The position numbers were made by a program, and so were the translations under genes. Positions 53,356 to 62,417 of a stretch of 64,000 nt of DNA are shown here, piece after piece. Origin of the DNA: JACMLD01 sp044223995 (GTDB taxonomy: Bacteria > Bacteroidota > Bacteroidia > Chitinophagales > Chitinophagaceae); contig JBGALE010000006.1 of the NCBI GenBank assembly GCA_044223995.1, positions 186,001 through 250,000 of the forward strand. Direction: 5' to 3'. The notes beneath the pieces were generated by a model. The model saw only the letters and a list, made by a program, of their open reading frames with translations, was not told the DNA's origin and ran no database searches. Numbering within the stretch: the first letter of the stretch is position 1; each line of letters opens with the position of its first letter.

Positions 53356-56146
53356 ACCCTTTTACCTTTTGGCGATTGATAGAATTTTCCTTTCTTATCC
53401 TGCTTTCGTGTTCTTGGGCTCTTTCTTTTTTTTGACGACCAAAAACCAAATTCAATTCATTGTTATGGTTCTCGAAAAGTTCAGTCGCAGATAAACGATC
53501 GCCAAGCTTTTGTGCGTGATTAAGCAGAGCTTCGCGGTCATCGGTATAGATACTGACGTTATGCTTCGCGCGTGATACCGAGACGTAAAACTGCTTCGCA
53601 TTTGTTGCACCAAACGTCGAAGAAGGCTGCACCACTATCACTTCATCACATGTCTTGCCCTGTGAAGCATGAGAGGTCACGCAGTAATCGTGTGTGATAT
53701 GACCGAATTCTCGATCAATATTGTATGTTGTTTTGCTAACGGGGTTACGGACTGTAACTTTGCCAGATTTTTTGATTGATATCACTTCCAGAGCCAACCC
53801 GTTATCCATTCGCGTGGGAGGTTTTACCACCTGTTTGGAATCGATTGTGGTTTTTGCTTTTCGCCCCGTACGATGAATCTTTGAGACATCAGTCTTATCA
53901 TAGCTGTTACGCGTTACCCTTATCTTATCTCCCTTTGCAAGCTGAATTGATTTTACATCGAAAACATCGAACCGCTCGGATAAATCAAGAGGCAAGGGTC
54001 TTGTTTCTCCTTCCTTGTTCACCAGCGTAACATTCTTTCCGTCATTATCACTAACTATCCAGAGACTGCCTCTCCTAACTTTGTTTACAGGACGGTTAAA
54101 CTGGACCGCTTGGCCCTTCTGATAATTATGGGCGAGTGATTTATCAGCCACCGTCAGATTGCGGTTGATATACTGGGACAGTGTTGTTTCTTTAGTTCCA
54201 ATGATCGAATTATCCTTCAGCAGCTGTCTTACAGAAGCCGTCACGTCTTCACCCGTCATATGTGTCGGAGATATGATCAGGGTTGAACGACCAGCCTTGA
54301 CGCCTTCAATATATCGTGTCGCTATTTCCGCGTAATTCCGATCTGGCTCAAAGACTTTGATCGCACCCATCCGGTCCAGCTTTTCAAATCCCGAAGCGAC
54401 ATTTGCGTTTGCTAAATCCTCTACGGCTGCTTTGTAAAGTTCATTTTTTTGACGACGAATTACGTTGATCTCGGCCGTTGGAATACGAGCGACTTTTTTT
54501 AGGACACGTAACGCATCTCCTCTGATGACTGACGAATGCTGTTTGTCATCGCCTGAAAGGATTAGCCTGGCATTTTGCTGTTTAGTTAGCCGCAGAAGGT
54601 CAAGCATTGTTTCGGTGCCCAGTAATCCGGCCTCATCTACCCATAGTATGCCGTTCTTCAATTCGCTTTGCATGGCTTTGTCTGCTAAAAGTCGTGCAAC
54701 TGTATCAGCATTCTTATGACCTTCGCTTTTCAGAACGCCTCGAGAGGCGGATGCAGTAGGAGCAACAACTGTTACTTTCTTTCCGGTTTCTTCGATTAAG
54801 CCGATGGCTTTTTTCATGAGGGTGGTTTTACCGCTGCCTGCTGCACCTCGGATGATGCTGATACGATTTGTCGTTGAGAGCACTTGATTGATTGCTCGTT
54901 CCTGCTGATCTGATGTTTCAGGATTAATATCCAGAGAAAGCGGTTGTACCTTTCCCAGGCTTTCTTTAGCCAGCTCCACCATTTCGCGTTCTTCAGTCAA
55001 CACATCTTTTGTAGTACATAGAATTTCATTGCCTTGTTTTATCCGAACAATACGTCCATCCTGGCTTAAGCCAGACTTCAACTCCTCCATTCCGACATTG
55101 GCGTGTCCAATTGCAAAACGACATGCTTCTTGCAAGAGATTTCTTTCACTCACTACCGAAGCGCGTTCGAAACACTGCAAAATCGCCTGGTCAATAATTG
55201 TAGAGCAATTGACCACCTGGTTATTTGATATCACAACATTACCTATCGGATCATCAATAGTTCCAGAATTCTCCTTGAAAACTTGCAACTGCTTTTTCCA
55301 ATCTTCTTTCAATTGCGCCATGGATAAACCTTTTTGCTTGTTCGCCCGTGTCTTTGCTCCAAGGGCATTCATTCCTTTCTTGTCTGTAATGCCTTGTTCC
55401 TTGGCTACACGAAGAATGTCAGACCTACGTTTTGAAAAAAGACGGATAACATCGTCAGATACCGAGGCAAGCTCAAATGAATGGCCCTCATGCCGGATGT
55501 CATAGCCAAGTTTCACAAGATTATCGGCAAGGCGTTTTGTAAAGAGAGCGTTGTAATACGGCACATTCGTCATGATGTCCCTGAACTTTCCTGCCTTTAT
55601 TTTTTGCTCTGTTGAATCATAAGTGCAGTTAAACAAATAGGCATGATGATGTAGGAATGGATCTGGGGCCTGATCTTCGGTAGGGCGACTGGTCAAATGG
55701 GTGAACCCTGCAATAATGAGTTCCCCAGTTTTCCGGTCATCATATTTTTTGCCTTTGCGAACTCGGGTACAGGAATCCAGTTCTACATCCTTTAACGTGT
55801 CCGCGACACTTTGCTCAAAGGCTTTGATAATTCGGCCATCACCGGGTTCGAGTAATGCTGCGATGCTAACCGATTTTGGAGGCAGGAATGTAAGGTCATA
55901 TCCGGTAGTCCGATTGGCTTTAGTATGTGGTGTTAACGGTTTGCCTGTTTTTGGATTTTTGTTATCACACAGGGCAAAAAACACTTCCCTCGTTGCAGGG
56001 CCAGTTAACCCAAGTCGGTCGGCCAGCTTGCCGGAAATCCAGCCCTGCAACTCCTGATCTTTGATATAGTAATCGGCCTTTTGCAGCCCATCGCTAAAGT
56101 AGCTTTTGGCCTGTCCGGACGATTTGCTTTGAGTCATTCTGATCAT
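53339..56146 (-). CDS. MobF-family relaxase with helicase domain (TrwC/TraI-like)
   Basis: This 935-residue conjugative relaxase has N-terminal tyrosines Tyr16, Tyr26 and Tyr27 and the His triad in 'LHHHAYLFN', placed as in TrwC; it nicks and covalently binds oriT. The C-terminal SF1B helicase has 'RGAAGSGKTTLMKKA' (Walker A), 'LWVDEAGLLG' (Walker B), 'TSHASQGKT' and 'YVSVSRAKHNVSIY'. Between the two lies a short linker. It would transfer one strand of the element into a recipient. Start 56146 or 56137. Upstream are the membrane protein and the coupling ATPase; no mating-pore genes are seen. Confidence 0.93.
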   Translation of the reverse strand: MIRMTQSKSSGQAKSYFSDGLQKADYYIKDQELQGWISGKLADRLGLTGPATREVFFALCDNKNPKTGKPLTPHTKANRTTGYDLTFLPPKSVSIAALLEPGDGRIIKAFEQSVADTLKDVELDSCTRVRKGKKYDDRKTGELIIAGFTHLTSRPTEDQAPDPFLHHHAYLFNCTYDSTEQKIKAGKFRDIMTNVPYYNALFTKRLADNLVKLGYDIRHEGHSFELASVSDDVIRLFSKRRSDILRVAKEQGITDKKGMNALGAKTRANKQKGLSMAQLKEDWKKQLQVFKENSGTIDDPIGNVVISNNQVVNCSTIIDQAILQCFERASVVSERNLLQEACRFAIGHANVGMEELKSGLSQDGRIVRIKQGNEILCTTKDVLTEEREMVELAKESLGKVQPLSLDINPETSDQQERAINQVLSTTNRISIIRGAAGSGKTTLMKKAIGLIEETGKKVTVVAPTASASRGVLKSEGHKNADTVARLLADKAMQSELKNGILWVDEAGLLGTETMLDLLRLTKQQNARLILSGDDKQHSSVIRGDALRVLKKVARIPTAEINVIRRQKNELYKAAVEDLANANVASGFEKLDRMGAIKVFEPDRNYAEIATRYIEGVKAGRSTLIISPTHMTGEDVTASVRQLLKDNSIIGTKETTLSQYINRNLTVADKSLAHNYQKGQAVQFNRPVNKVRRGSLWIVSDNDGKNVTLVNKEGETRPLPLDLSERFDVFDVKSIQLAKGDKIRVTRNSYDKTDVSKIHRTGRKAKTTIDSKQVVKPPTRMDNGLALEVISIKKSGKVTVRNPVSKTTYNIDREFGHITHDYCVTSHASQGKTCDEVIVVQPSSTFGATNAKQFYVSVSRAKHNVSIYTDDREALLNHAQKLGDRLSATELFENHNNELNLVFGRQKKERAQEHESRIRKENSINRQKVKGYEPSL

Positions 56147-56303
56147 GGGGAAGTGTATTATAAATTCTCAGCCACCCAGCTTTTTTCGAGCCTACTTAAA
56201 TACTGATAATGGGAAAATTTGGTCTTAATTCTGTTGGCTGATTGCGTGAAATGACAGTTAATTGAAAACCCTCACACCTATTCCCTTTGCGGTACAAAGG
56301 GGG

Positions 56304-57083
56304 TTAATCGGCATAGGTTATGACATCATTTTCAACACCATTTTCGACTACTGAACTTTCTAGTGCGGAGCGGTTAGCAGGGGATGTCGGCTTACGCATA
56401 TAGTACCTTACACCCCTCGTTTGCTGCCCCATCAAGTCATCCACAAACGCTGACCTGAACTCGTCATTCATTAACTTTTCATCGATTAAATCCAGCAGGA
56501 AATCGTCACCTTGCTTGTACGCTGCGAGATAGCTAATCGAGTAAATGATGCTGCAAACGATAAGCAGGAACCCCACAGGTTGCCCAAGGATTGCCAGAAA
56601 CAAACCAGCGGCCAAAACCACCCCTGGCTCATAAACCGTTTCCACAAGGCGAGGGGTAGCCTTACCAAATAGGCCAATCTTGAAAAACCGCTGATCGATA
56701 TCACCAGAATAAAGAGTGAATTTTGTCAGGTCATAGGTGGAAGGGCTGTGCTGGATTTCCAGCCACCGCTTGAAGGCAAAATAGACATACCCAATAACGA
56801 ACATATACCAGGTGGCATATTTCCCCCAGAAGCTACCGGACTCTGAATACTCTCCTGAAAAGGAGCCCAGCCTATCCAGGATAACGGGGATTAAAGCCAG
56901 AAAAACCAGCAACCCAAGGGCGGAAGACAGCCTAAAATATCTTTGGCCAAACTGGCGTCTGGTAAAAACCTCAATGGCTAGTTTTGGGTAAGAGCATATT
57001 TTTTTGAATAAGTCGAAAAGGAATGCTTTAATGACATTCTCTCTGCGAAAGGCAGTACGGTAATACAAATTTTTTGTAGACAT
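56304..57083 (-). CDS. Four-helix membrane protein between coupling protein and relaxase
   Basis: This 259-residue protein has four hydrophobic helices (ALGLLVFLALIPVIL; WYMFVIGYVYFAF; VVLAAGLFLAILG; GFLLIVCSIIYSISYLAAY) and a charged C-terminus. No family recognised. It starts 4 bp after the T4CP stop and is followed by the relaxase, so it is part of the transfer operon. As the coupling ATPase lacks the usual N-terminal membrane anchor, this protein may supply it; that is inference from context. The start at 57083 (MSTKNL) matches the gap; an in-frame ATG at 57179 would overlap the T4CP gene by 92 bp. Confidence 0.75.
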   Translation of the reverse strand: MSTKNLYYRTAFRRENVIKAFLFDLFKKICSYPKLAIEVFTRRQFGQRYFRLSSALGLLVFLALIPVILDRLGSFSGEYSESGSFWGKYATWYMFVIGYVYFAFKRWLEIQHSPSTYDLTKFTLYSGDIDQRFFKIGLFGKATPRLVETVYEPGVVLAAGLFLAILGQPVGFLLIVCSIIYSISYLAAYKQGDDFLLDLIDEKLMNDEFRSAFVDDLMGQQTRGVRYYMRKPTSPANRSALESSVVENGVENDVITYAD

Positions 57084-57087
57084 AAAT

Positions 57088-58605
57088 TTAAGTTTTTGAG
57101 TGTTTGTAAAAGTGTTGTTTGAAAGTGACCTTGCGGTGATGAAACCCGTCATGGAACGACTTGCCTTGAAAGACGACATAGGCTTCGGCTAACCCGTTGT
57201 GGGCAATGCCACCTGATTTGAGGTCGAGGAAGGCCTCTGGTGGAACCATCGCTTCTCGCTTGTAGGACTGGCTTCGTGAGTTGGAAAACTCCCCTGTTAC
57301 CGTGTCGCTGTAAGAATAATCCACGGTGTATGCATCCCCGATGAGCTTTGAAGCCATCTCGTTCGTTTGTGAGTGATCGTTCGCATGAAAGAATTTAGAC
57401 GAAAGCAGAGAAATCAGGCTACTGACACGGTGTTCAGAATTTGGGCCGCCCATGTTCTGATAAAAATTGGAGATATTCTGGGTGATCATGACATTGGCAA
57501 TCCGCTTTTCGCGACAGGTCGAAAGGAAGTTGCTGTCTTGCTCCAGGAGGGTCAAATGTCCTTCATCTTGCCACACGACTACCGGGCGATTGTTTTCGTC
57601 AAGGTCGCGGCGCAGCATAGCTAGTTCAAAAATGAACTTAAAAAGCCGTTGAGCATCCTGCCCAGCTTTCCCATAGGTAAGAACGGGAATGTCCAGAATG
57701 ATGATCTTTCCTTGGAAAACATCTTCGGGGGTAAAGTTTGTTTCACCGGAACAGAACAAAGAGAAAATCGGTTCCTGCAACAGTCGAAACAGCAACCCAG
57801 AAAAACTTGATTCAACTATCCCCCGTGTTTTAGGATTCAGAAAGCGATAGGAGTGAAAAAAGAAATTATCGATGCGGTTCAGCATTCTGACTTTTTCAAA
57901 TCGTCGCTTAATTTGCCTGTCAAATATAACCGGGTCTTTTATCCGTTCTTTCTCTGCCGGCGAAAGATGATCGACATAATTAAACACTTCGCTATCGACA
58001 TTTAATCTGGCAGCTTGCATCAATGATATGAACTGTCTGTCGAAAGCTTCCGATAACGGCTCTTCATTTGCTTTTGGTGCAGTCGAAACAATCTGATACA
58101 TCATTTCAACAGTAACCGACCCTTCAGAAAGCAAACACAAATCTACTGTGTTCGTCAAAAGCTCGTCGAGTGCATTGTCCCAATAAGCTTCATTGCTCCT
58201 GCCTTGTAATTCCTTGTCAGCGTTGATAATTGCTTTAAGTACATTCACAATATTGGATGTGATTGTTTTGCCATCATAGCGCGGCTGTCCTTCATATTGC
58301 AGGAAGTCAAACCTATACTGCGAATATGGTTTTACATGCACTACATCCATGCCACGCCCAGTTTCATTGCAATAATTAAGAAATCTCTTTGCTTCTGAAT
58401 CCTTCACGCATAAAACCAGCATTCCGGCGCCATACTTCAAACAGCCAGAGGCAATTTTATACCCGGAGGAAGTAGTCTTGGAGGAACCTGTTGAACCAAT
58501 ACACAAGACACCTCTTACCAGATCTTCCATCGTAAAACCTGTCTCACCAAATTGGTCACGAAAAGACATGAGGGTGTCGTTCAATGAAAATTGTTGCTTT
58601 TTCAT
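57088..58605 (-). CDS. Type IV coupling ATPase (VirD4/TrwB/TraD-like) without N-terminal membrane domain
   Basis: This protein of about 505 residues has the P-loop 'GSTGSSKTTS' at about residues 37-46 and Walker B 'PVVVWQDEGHLTLL', and the DNA-transfer family pattern 'MLVLCVKDSEAKRFLNYCNETGRGMDVVHVKPYSQYRFD'-like (fragmented here to respect length). Normal T4CPs have two membrane helices before the P-loop; only about 35 residues precede it here and none is hydrophobic. It would bring the relaxase-DNA complex to a mating pore. An ATG at 58603-58605 follows a TTG at 58611. Confidence 0.88.
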   Translation of the reverse strand: MKKQQFSLNDTLMSFRDQFGETGFTMEDLVRGVLCIGSTGSSKTTSSGYKIASGCLKYGAGMLVLCVKDSEAKRFLNYCNETGRGMDVVHVKPYSQYRFDFLQYEGQPRYDGKTITSNIVNVLKAIINADKELQGRSNEAYWDNALDELLTNTVDLCLLSEGSVTVEMMYQIVSTAPKANEEPLSEAFDRQFISLMQAARLNVDSEVFNYVDHLSPAEKERIKDPVIFDRQIKRRFEKVRMLNRIDNFFFHSYRFLNPKTRGIVESSFSGLLFRLLQEPIFSLFCSGETNFTPEDVFQGKIIILDIPVLTYGKAGQDAQRLFKFIFELAMLRRDLDENNRPVVVWQDEGHLTLLEQDSNFLSTCREKRIANVMITQNISNFYQNMGGPNSEHRVSSLISLLSSKFFHANDHSQTNEMASKLIGDAYTVDYSYSDTVTGEFSNSRSQSYKREAMVPPEAFLDLKSGGIAHNGLAEAYVVFQGKSFHDGFHHRKVTFKQHFYKHSKT

Positions 58606-58650
58606 TGTCAATTTTTGAGATGAATAAAAAGAGTGGAAAATTCTAACTAG

Positions 58651-58692
58651 ATAGCCTGCAACGCGGCCGCGTTTTTTGAAAGTGCAGGCTAT
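58651..58692. repeat. Cruciform: 10-bp inverted repeat with internal GC palindrome
   Basis: ATAGCCTGCA (58651-58660) and TGCAGGCTAT (58683-58692) pair perfectly. Inside is the palindrome ACGCGGCCGCGT (58661-58672) followed by TTTTTT. It sits between the 59-residue gene and the coupling ATPase, in the leader of the transfer operon. Plausible roles are an attenuator, a plus-strand terminator or part of an oriT. Confidence 0.6.
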
Positions 58693-58722
58693 TCCTTTGG
58701 TCGAAAAAAATAAAGCAGCTTG

Positions 58723-58902
58723 CTATACCTTTTTCTTGCGATCTGAATTAATCCATCCTCCTTTCTCTTTGATGTACTTTCCATCAACGGAAACTTCTCG
58801 CCTGGTGACATCGTTAATGTAAGTAGATGGATTACTTTTAGTCTGAGTGAATCCACTCAAATCTAACGCCTTCGATACAGAAGGGCTTGCTGATTTTGCC
58901 AT
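58723..58902 (-). CDS. Small hypothetical protein (59 residues) at head of the transfer operon
   Basis: ATG at 58900-58902, stop at 58723-58725. The frame is open and encodes MAKSASPSVSKALDL...RKKKV, a basic protein with a Lys-rich end. No family known. It is co-directional with and about 118 bp before the coupling ATPase. The coding case rests on the intact frame and position only; it may bind DNA at the nearby cruciform. Confidence 0.55.
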   Translation of the reverse strand: MAKSASPSVSKALDLSGFTQTKSNPSTYINDVTRREVSVDGKYIKEKGGWINSDRKKKV

Positions 58903-59019
58903 TTTGTTTGTTTTTATTGTTAGAAAAAGACATTATTATAGTGGTTTAATTAAATTGATTTGTCTTGACCGTACCTGGCAGGTTTGATATGGTAAATACG
59001 TTTGCTAGGTAACAAAGTA

Positions 59020-59286
59020 ATGAATGATAAAAAGCCGTCACAAAGTCCAGAGTTCCTTACAAAGGATACAGTCAAGGATTTCCATGATTCCTATGATGAC
59101 TTAGGGCTCAGTGCGTATGATATCGCGACCGAACAACTATGCGCCCGCCTTCGTGTCATTGTAAAATCGAAAAATGATTTTGAATCCTTAAAAAAAGAGC
59201 TTTTAGAACTTTTAAACGAACGCGAAACTTTCTCGAAGTTTCTTTGGGACAAATATGATTTGGATACGGGCAAGTATCAACTGTAA
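59020..59286 (+). CDS. Small hypothetical protein, divergent from the transfer operon
   Basis: This 88-residue soluble protein begins with a polar segment (MNDKKPSQSPEF) and is followed by alpha helices rich in Lys, Glu and Leu ('SLKKELLELLNERETFSKFLWDKYDL'). No family recognised. ATG 59020 was chosen over a TTG at 59002. The divergent layout with the 59-residue gene (gap 58903-59019) suggests a shared regulatory or oriT region. Confidence 0.6.
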   Translation: MNDKKPSQSPEFLTKDTVKDFHDSYDDLGLSAYDIATEQLCARLRVIVKSKNDFESLKKELLELLNERETFSKFLWDKYDLDTGKYQL

Positions 59287-59290
59287 TATG

Positions 59291-59392
59291 ACGTAAAAGT
59301 AGATTCAAAAAACGTTGGTTGTATATAAAATCACATCACAAAGCCTGTATATGATTAGTTTGTGATTTCTTGTGATTTCTTGATTTTTACGT
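59291..59392 (+). promoter_or_regulatory. Direct and inverted repeats before the 305-residue gene
   Basis: TGTGATTTCT occurs twice in tandem (59361-59380) and is followed by TGATTTTT. AAATCACATCACAAA at about 59328-59342 contains the same motif inverted. The block is flanked by ACGTAAAA (59291-59298) and TTTTACGT (59385-59392). This looks like a regulator-binding array or iterons. Confidence 0.5.
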
Positions 59393-59416
59393 ATCTTATG
59401 AAATAAAATTCGTTTT

Positions 59417-60334
59417 ATGTCGTCAATAAAAATGTCATTGCCTGACATTGTCCTTGCCAAAGAGCTTGTTCACGAAATTGCATATGTTTCATCGGCTGCA
59501 TTTAATCATGCAACAGATAATGGCATAAAATATGGGGATAAGAAAAAGCTTCTCAGTGATTTTGCCCAGAATAATAATATTGAAAAAGGTACACTTGCGA
59601 ATATTCTAGTTGCTACAGAAAAAAGTCCGAGGTTATCAAGAGACATTTTTGATTTGATTTGTCGAGAATTTAAAAAATACTCATCTAAAATTGCAAAACA
59701 TTTTAAATCAGAATTTAAAGAATGGAAAAAAAGACAAGATGTTTTATTTGAGAAAGAGAAAAACATTTCATTTCAACTAAAACAAGGCAGGCCTACTTAC
59801 GAGTTACGCGACATTTCAAGAAAATGGTACTTAATAAGTATGACTAGGCCGATTGAATTTCAGAAGTCTTCTTCCTATTTAGAAGTGCATTCCATTTCTT
59901 TAATTACTCTCTTTGATAACATGAAAGTTTCGATAAAACTGCTGGATGCAAATGGATCAGCTTTTGTTTATTTTACTGGAACTTTTAAATTTGTAGGTTC
60001 ATCAAAAACAGGCTTGTCCATAAATTTTGATCGCAAAGATTCGGAACAAAACGGTCAAATATTTATTCATCTTAATAGAGAAATCAGCACAGGCTTTTTG
60101 AAAACTGCGGTTAGCATCGAAGGATACGAATGGGAGTATCCATATGCTATTTCATTTGAAGATTACGAAACGCATCACTCAAGCGAACTGAGCTTATATT
60201 CGGAAGTTAAATTTTCAGGTAAAGGTAAAAATAGACACTCCTACAGACGGGGACTTGATGTAAATGTTCTGGGATTGACCGATGAGGTTTTTTCGCTCTA
60301 CACCGATTTTACGGATGACCAAGCAAATAAATAA
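59417..60334 (+). CDS. Hypothetical protein, 305 residues
   Basis: The N-terminal half is helical (MSSIKMSLPDIVLAKEL, then 'KKKLLSDFAQNNNIEKGTLANILVATEK'), where 'NIEKGTLANIL' may be a helix-turn-helix-like segment; the C-terminal half is beta-rich ('KVSIKLLDANGSAFVYFTGTFKFVG'). No signal or membrane segment. No family recognised. It stands alone after a repeat array. Confidence 0.65.
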   Translation: MSSIKMSLPDIVLAKELVHEIAYVSSAAFNHATDNGIKYGDKKKLLSDFAQNNNIEKGTLANILVATEKSPRLSRDIFDLICREFKKYSSKIAKHFKSEFKEWKKRQDVLFEKEKNISFQLKQGRPTYELRDISRKWYLISMTRPIEFQKSSSYLEVHSISLITLFDNMKVSIKLLDANGSAFVYFTGTFKFVGSSKTGLSINFDRKDSEQNGQIFIHLNREISTGFLKTAVSIEGYEWEYPYAISFEDYETHHSSELSLYSEVKFSGKGKNRHSYRRGLDVNVLGLTDEVFSLYTDFTDDQANK

Positions 60335-60340
60335 TATTTT

Positions 60341-60513
60341 TTGTTCAAGTGCAAACGGACGTATGCCTGTGAACGAAACGTAAGTATTTCAATGAGCAAT
60401 TTAGAGAAACTTCAAGCAACTCCGCTCTAATTTCTATTCCAAAAGCATCTTTTTCGATCAAAGTTTTCTGCTAGCTAATTTTTCTCTTGTTCAAAGATAA
60501 ACGTCCGTTTATC
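60341..60513 (+). repeat. Putative resolvase binding sites
   Basis: TTGTTCAA occurs at 60341-60348 and 60487-60494. AAACGGACGT (60353-60362) and its complement ACGTCCGTTT (60501-60510) follow them, and the second lies in a perfect palindrome GATAAACG-TC-CGTTTATC (60496-60513), 46 bp before the serine recombinase. Two spaced inverted copies suit a res site for that enzyme. Confidence 0.5.
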
Positions 60514-60559
60514 TATATACTTATGATTGGACAAAGAACTCGCCGCAATCCATTATTAG

Positions 60560-61210
60560 ATGATTGATGCGGTAAGCTATTATCGTGTGTCTACGGACAA
60601 ACAGGGAGAGTCTCGCCTTGGGCTTGACGCGCAAAGAGAGGCTGTACAACACTACGCTAAAGCTAACGACCTAAACATCCTTACGGAATACACTGAAGTT
60701 GAATCGGGACGTAATGATAATCGTCCTGTTCTTCATACAGCTATTGAAGTATGCAAACTTAAAAACGCCGTGCTGTTAATTGCTAAGCTTGACAGGCTCG
60801 GTAGAAATGTTGCGTTCATCTCAAAACTGATGGAGTCTGGAGTGGAATTTATTGCAGTTGATAATCCACATGCAACAAAACTCATTCTTCATGTACTTGC
60901 CGCTTTTGCGGAACATGAGCGAGACCTAATTAGCCGACGAACAAAGGACGCTCTCAAAATTGCAAAGAGTAGAGGAGTAAAGCTAGGTAGTAACGCTACA
61001 AAGCTTGCTAAGATCAACAAAGCAAAATCATTAGAATTTGCAAAGGTTATGAAGCCACTCATCCAAGAGATAAACGAGAGTGGCCACGAAACGATAAGAG
61101 GCATTGTTTCAGAATTGAACAGGCTAAGAATAAAGACAGCTACGGGCAAGGGGAAATGGCATACCCATACTGTATTCAGACTTTTAAAACAAATTCAAAA
61201 ACTAAAATAA
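60560..61210 (+). CDS. Serine recombinase (resolvase/invertase family)
   Basis: This 216-residue enzyme has the catalytic 'YRVSTDKQ' (Ser11), 'AKLDRLGRN' with the conserved Arg, and 'AEHERDLISRRTKDAL', ending in a helix-turn-helix-like tail ('TIRGIVSELNRLRIKTATGKGKWHTHTVFRLL'). It is the size of small resolvases and invertases, not of large serine integrases. It could resolve cointegrates or invert a segment of the element. Start ATG 60560 (MIDAVSYYR). Confidence 0.92.
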   Translation: MIDAVSYYRVSTDKQGESRLGLDAQREAVQHYAKANDLNILTEYTEVESGRNDNRPVLHTAIEVCKLKNAVLLIAKLDRLGRNVAFISKLMESGVEFIAVDNPHATKLILHVLAAFAEHERDLISRRTKDALKIAKSRGVKLGSNATKLAKINKAKSLEFAKVMKPLIQEINESGHETIRGIVSELNRLRIKTATGKGKWHTHTVFRLLKQIQKLK

Positions 61211-61216
61211 AACACC

Positions 61217-61591
61217 ATGGGAATTATTATCATCCTTGTGCTTGCTTTCCTGCTTTGGGTTGGCACTCGTATCTACAAAAGCGCGAAAAGTTCTAAACTA
61301 ACATTCAATGACCATCACTTTAAACAAGGCGATGTGGAAGTCGAATTTGCAACGGGTGTGATTAAGATTAAAAATTATGCCTACAACGTTAGCCAGGTAA
61401 CAGGACTTAGTTCAGAGCCATACACGCAGAATAGCCACGGCAGCAGTAGAGCGTGGAAGGCCGTTATAGAAATTGATGATTTCAAAAAGCCACGTCACGA
61501 AATGGAATTCTTTTCTAGAAAGAAAGCAACCGAGTTTACGCAGCGTCTGAGTACGGCTTTAAGGAAAGCAGGCGGGCCATCCTTTTCCTAA
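61217..61591 (+). CDS. Small single-pass membrane protein, unknown
   Basis: This 124-residue protein has one N-terminal membrane helix (GIIIILVLAFLLWVG), then a soluble domain with strands ('DVEVEFATGVIKIKNYAYNV', 'HEMEFFSRKKATEFTQRL'). No family recognised. It begins 6 bp after the recombinase stop, so it is probably translated from the same message. Confidence 0.65.
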   Translation: MGIIIILVLAFLLWVGTRIYKSAKSSKLTFNDHHFKQGDVEVEFATGVIKIKNYAYNVSQVTGLSSEPYTQNSHGSSRAWKAVIEIDDFKKPRHEMEFFSRKKATEFTQRLSTALRKAGGPSFS

Positions 61592-61639
61592 ATCAATAAT
61601 AATAAAAACTGTTGTCGGCAGTTATCCGATGCTTATTTT

Positions 61640-62320
61640 ATGAAGCAACAAGTAATAATTACATTAATCATTGCATTTGCAGCACTGACTATTTCTTCAA
61701 ATCTCAAAGCGCAGAAAACCACGGTTGGTTATGGCCTCAAGGTAGGATTCAATCAGCCTTTATTTAAAGCCAATATTCCTGTTTATATGGATCATCTTCA
61801 GAATGATAACTGGTTCTATGCAGGAGTAACGGCTGATGTGAGGTTTAGCCAGAAGTTTAGCTTTCAGCCTGAGATTTTCTGGGCTAGAAGTCCCGTCATT
61901 CTATATATCAACAATCCGTATGCAATCTCGCATGAACAAATTGATCAAATCCTTTTGCCGTTATTAGCTAAGTACCATTTAGGCAAAATATCATTCTATG
62001 CAGGACCCCAAATCTCCTTTCAAGCCAAAACCACAGTGCCCGGCTATGACCCGGTACAAGGGGTAAAGAAGGATTATGATTACACTGATAGCAGTTATAA
62101 AAAGCTTGGCTTTAGCGGCGTAGTTGGCATTGAATGGGTCTTTAAATATCGCTTTGGCATAGATGCAAGATATATAGTTGGTATCAGCAATTTACGTGCT
62201 TCAAATGGGGCTACTGATTTAACCTACCCCACGAATCAAAATGTAAAAATTGGTGGAGTTCAAGCGGGGCTATTTTTCCGCTTCGGCAAGAAGTACAGGG
62301 CGAAGCCAGAAGGCAAATAA
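61640..62320 (+). CDS. Outer-membrane beta-barrel protein (PorT-like)
   Basis: This 226-residue protein has a signal peptide (ending NLKAQ) and the strand pattern of PorT-like barrels ('YGLKVGFNQPLF', 'FYAGVTADVRFSQKFSFQPEIFWAR', 'LAKYHLGKISFYAGPQ', 'FSGVVGIEWVFKYRFGIDARYIVGISN', 'VQAGLFFRFG'). A Bacteroidota family, which supports native or same-phylum origin of this end. Function unknown. Confidence 0.82.
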   Translation: MKQQVIITLIIAFAALTISSNLKAQKTTVGYGLKVGFNQPLFKANIPVYMDHLQNDNWFYAGVTADVRFSQKFSFQPEIFWARSPVILYINNPYAISHEQIDQILLPLLAKYHLGKISFYAGPQISFQAKTTVPGYDPVQGVKKDYDYTDSSYKKLGFSGVVGIEWVFKYRFGIDARYIVGISNLRASNGATDLTYPTNQNVKIGGVQAGLFFRFGKKYRAKPEGK

Positions 62321-62417
62321 TCCGTCCGATTGCCAACAAAAAACTTCCGATTGCCTATAAGATTTGTCCTTTTGGCTTATTTCAATTTTAGAAATTTGTG
62401 ATGTAAAAATCTTACTT

